Shown piece after piece: positions 12,561-14,644 of a DNA stretch of 14,644 nt (the stretch's first letter is position 1; every line of letters begins with the position of its first letter). The stretch is from Anaerolineae bacterium. GTDB taxonomy: Bacteria > Chloroflexota > Anaerolineae > J102. The notes beneath the pieces were generated by a model, which was given only the letters and a program-made list of their open reading frames with translations, ran no database searches and had not been told where the DNA came from. The position numbers and the translations under genes are program-made. The stretch is taken from positions 1-14,644 of the forward strand of contig JALSPL010000162.1 in NCBI GenBank assembly GCA_026985975.1, read 5' to 3'.

Positions 12561-14644
12561 CTAGAACCTGCTGTTGATGACGACGCGGGCGTTGCCATAG
12601 CGCTCGACGCCGCCATTCAGCAAGACGATCTCGATCTGGTAGGTGTAAACGCCGTTAGAGAGGCCGCGATCGATGAAGCGGTAGTTGGCGCCCATGTCGC
12701 CGCCCGCGTTTCGGGCGAAGATGAGGGAACCATTGACTCGCTCGAAATGACGCCCATCGCTGCTGCGCAGGATGTTGTAGCCGAGGATGTTGCTTTCGCT
12801 CTCGGACTGCCAGCGAAGCTGGACGGCGCCGCGGGAGGCGATGGCGGAGAACCCGCCCATGGGCTCGCCCACAGGGTTCAGAATCTGCACGGCGGCATCA
12901 TCCGACTGGTCAGCCAGGGGTTGCACGGCGCCGTTGGGGCCGTTGGGGCCGTCGGGGTCGGCCAGGACATCATGAGCCGTAGCTGTGTTGATGGTCTCGT
13001 GGTTGGGAAGTTGATCGGTAGGGGCCTTGGCGGTGAAGTTAACGATGATGCTGATGCTATCGCCAGGAGCCAGCTGTCCCGTTCCAGTTACGTCGCTCCA
13101 GTCGATCTGACCGTCGTCGTTGTTGTCAACCGAGGCGGGATCGGCGTTGACGTAGGTCAGGTAATCGGTGTCGTATGTGTCTTGCAGAGGCACCACGGCC
13201 AGCCAGGTTTTGCCCGTATTTTCGATGGTGATGGTGAAGCTGATGGCGTCGCCGGGCGTCAGTTCGTTATCTGCGGTGGTGTTTTCCTTGGTGATGGTGT
13301 AGCTGGAGGGGATGCTCATGCCCGCATCCACGGTGTTGTCCGTTTCGCCCGAGCTCAGGGTGACCGTGTCGGTCTCGCCCGTAGCCGGGTTGGCGTCGCT
13401 GTCCTTGGCGTCATCGTTGCCCTGGTCTTTGGGGCTGATGGTCCAGTCGCTGCTGAGCGGGGTGAAGACGACGGTGTAATCGCCGGGGACCAGGTTGTCG
13501 AAGCTGTAAGCGCCGTTGCTGTCGGTGGTGGTTGTGCCCACGGTGGCGCCGTTGGCGTCTTTCAAGGTGACGGTCACGCCTTCGAGGCCGGGCTCGCCCG
13601 CATCCTGCACGCCATCCTCGTCCAGATCCCACCACACGAAGTCGCCGATGCTGGCCTTCTGATACATGCCCGCATCCCAGGTGGGGTCGTTCTCGCCGGA
13701 GCTGAGGGTGGTGACGTCGGTCTTGCCGGTGGCCGTATCCGCGTCGCTGTCCTTGGCGTCATCGCCGCCCTGGTCTTTCGGGGAGAAGACGTAGCCGCTG
13801 GGCAGGGTGAACTCGACGTAGTAATCGCCGGGGACCAGGTTGTCGAAGCTGTACTGGCCGCCGTTGGCGGTTTGTTTCGTGCCCATGGACGTGCCGTCGG
13901 CCTTGAACAGCTCGACGGTGACGCCGTCGATGCCGCTTTCGCCCGTATCCTGCACGCCGTTGGCGTTCAGATCGTCCCACACGAAGTCGCCGATGCTGGC
14001 CTTCTTGTACATGCCCGCATCCCAGCTTGTATCGTTCTCGCCAGAGGTGAGGGTGGTGGTGGCCGTCTTGCCGCTGGCCGTATCCGCGTCGCTGTCCTTG
14101 GCGTCATCGCCGCCCTGGTCTTTCGGGGAGAAGACGTAGCCGCTGGGCAGGGTGAACTCGACAGCGTAATCGCCGGGCTCCAGGTTATTGAAGCTGTAAG
14201 CGCCATTGGCGTCGGTGGTCGTGGTGTCGATCACGGCCCCGTTACCGTCCAGCAGTTTCACGGTCACGCCCGAGATGCCGGGCTCGTTTGCATCCTGCAC
14301 GCCGTTGGCGTTCAGATCGTCCCACACGAAGTCGCCGATGCTGGCCTTCTGATACATGCCCGCATCCCAGCTTGTATCGTTCTCGCCAGAGGTGAGGGTG
14401 GTGGTGGCCGTCTTGCCGCTGGTGGCGTCGGCGTCGCTGTCCTTGGCGTCGTCACCGCCCTGGTCTTTGGGCGAGAAGACGTAGCCGCTGGGCAGGGTGA
14501 ACTCGACATCGTAATCACCGGGCTCCAGGTTATTGAAGCTGTAAGCGCCATTGGCGTCGGTGGTCGTGGTGTCGATCACGGCCCCGTTACCGTCCAGCAG
14601 TTTCACGGTCACGCCCGAGATGCCGGGCTCGTTTGCATCCTGCA
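12561..14644 (-). CDS. Large SdrD B-type repeat protein, C-terminal 693 residues (start outside window)
   Basis: The 3' part of a gene for a large exported repeat protein. The frame is open to the window edge (first full codon at 14642), so signal peptide and further repeats must lie upstream; an internal GTG at 14612 is not a start. Counting from the first codon: four SdrD B-type units of 115 residues start at 1, 116, 231 and 346, each opening QD-x-x-E-x-G and containing YSFNNLEPGDY or similar, SPKDQG, DDAKDSDA, and WDAGM (VDAGM in the fourth). The next unit's IGDFVWDDLNANG strand follows in the first three. A DUF11-like domain follows (about 448-590, ELTPGDAISFTITIENTG), then an FnIII-like end domain (about 597-693). 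No membrane anchor or LPXTG-like signal is seen. The Asp-rich loops suggest calcium-dependent rigidity, as known for SdrD B domains. Likely a surface stalk or sheath protein; possibly a substrate of the adjacent peptidases. Confidence 0.88.
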   Translation of the reverse strand, partial: QDANEPGISGVTVKLLDGNGAVIDTTTTDANGAYSFNNLEPGDYDVEFTLPSGYVFSPKDQGGDDAKDSDADATSGKTATTTLTSGENDTSWDAGMYQKASIGDFVWDDLNANGVQDANEPGISGVTVKLLDGNGAVIDTTTTDANGAYSFNNLEPGDYAVEFTLPSGYVFSPKDQGGDDAKDSDADTASGKTATTTLTSGENDTSWDAGMYKKASIGDFVWDDLNANGVQDTGESGIDGVTVELFKADGTSMGTKQTANGGQYSFDNLVPGDYYVEFTLPSGYVFSPKDQGGDDAKDSDADTATGKTDVTTLSSGENDPTWDAGMYQKASIGDFVWWDLDEDGVQDAGEPGLEGVTVTLKDANGATVGTTTTDSNGAYSFDNLVPGDYTVVFTPLSSDWTISPKDQGNDDAKDSDANPATGETDTVTLSSGETDNTVDAGMSIPSSYTITKENTTADNELTPGDAISFTITIENTGKTWLAVVPLQDTYDTDYLTYVNADPASVDNNDDGQIDWSDVTGTGQLAPGDSISIIVNFTAKAPTDQLPNHETINTATAHDVLADPDGPNGPNGAVQPLADQSDDAAVQILNPVGEPMGGFSAIASRGAVQLRWQSESESNILGYNILRSSDGRHFERVNGSLIFARNAGGDMGANYRFIDRGLSNGVYTYQIEIVLLNGGVERYGNARVVINSRF
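13608..14642 (-). repeat. Tandem 345-bp coding repeats (three full units)
   Basis: The units start at 14642, 14297 and 13952, with a fourth, diverged and shorter unit from 13607, so the period is exactly 345 bases. The first two differ at only about a dozen positions by eye (around 96 percent identity), far closer than to the third, so the duplication is recent or kept alike by gene conversion. Several changes are clustered (near 14420-14430), as conversion tracts or local slippage would leave. Confidence 0.9.

Overview
The window is GC-rich bacterial chromosome with dense coding, no tRNA, rRNA or CRISPR that I could see, and two convergent blocks of genes. The best guess for the host is a filamentous or environmental member of the Chloroflexota (Anaerolineae/Caldilineae-like). 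This rests on the combination of PorU/gingipain-like C25 peptidases, SdrD-type B repeats, DUF11-like and FnIII-like domains in secreted proteins, and the short heptamer-based hairpin repeats between genes. It is an inference from gene content, not a marker-based assignment.

Left block (+ strand, 1-3450): the last 37 codons of smpB; a dispersed heptamer hairpin repeat (copy A); a two-gene unit made of a small antibiotic-biosynthesis-monooxygenase-like protein and a PLP-dependent decarboxylase/lyase resembling sphingosine-1-phosphate lyase; a 495-base gap holding a perfect 15-bp inverted repeat, a second type of heptamer hairpin and a probable promoter; and a very unusual acidic, Asp/Trp-rich protein of 236 residues. 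A strong hairpin with T runs on both strands ends both blocks (3397-3444). A second copy of the dispersed repeat (copy B, 3451-3599) follows it.

Right block (- strand, read from 14644 down to 3603): a large secreted protein with near-identical 115-residue SdrD B-type repeats (its start lies outside the window), two paralogous secreted C25 cysteine peptidases in tandem, a smaller SdrD B-type surface protein with a C-terminal membrane anchor, then a GT2 glycosyltransferase whose stop overlaps the start of a WcaJ-like polyprenyl-phosphate hexose-1-phosphate transferase. The layout suggests a cell-surface cassette: exported repeat proteins, proteases that could mature or process them, and enzymes that begin and extend a lipid-linked surface glycan. 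The link between the protein part and the glycan part is inferred from adjacency and shared strand only.

Most worth a second look: the tandem PorU/gingipain-like peptidases next to repeat-rich surface proteins and glycan genes, the Asp/Trp-rich protein with an internal 17-residue repeat, and the heptamer hairpin repeats that bracket the left cassette.
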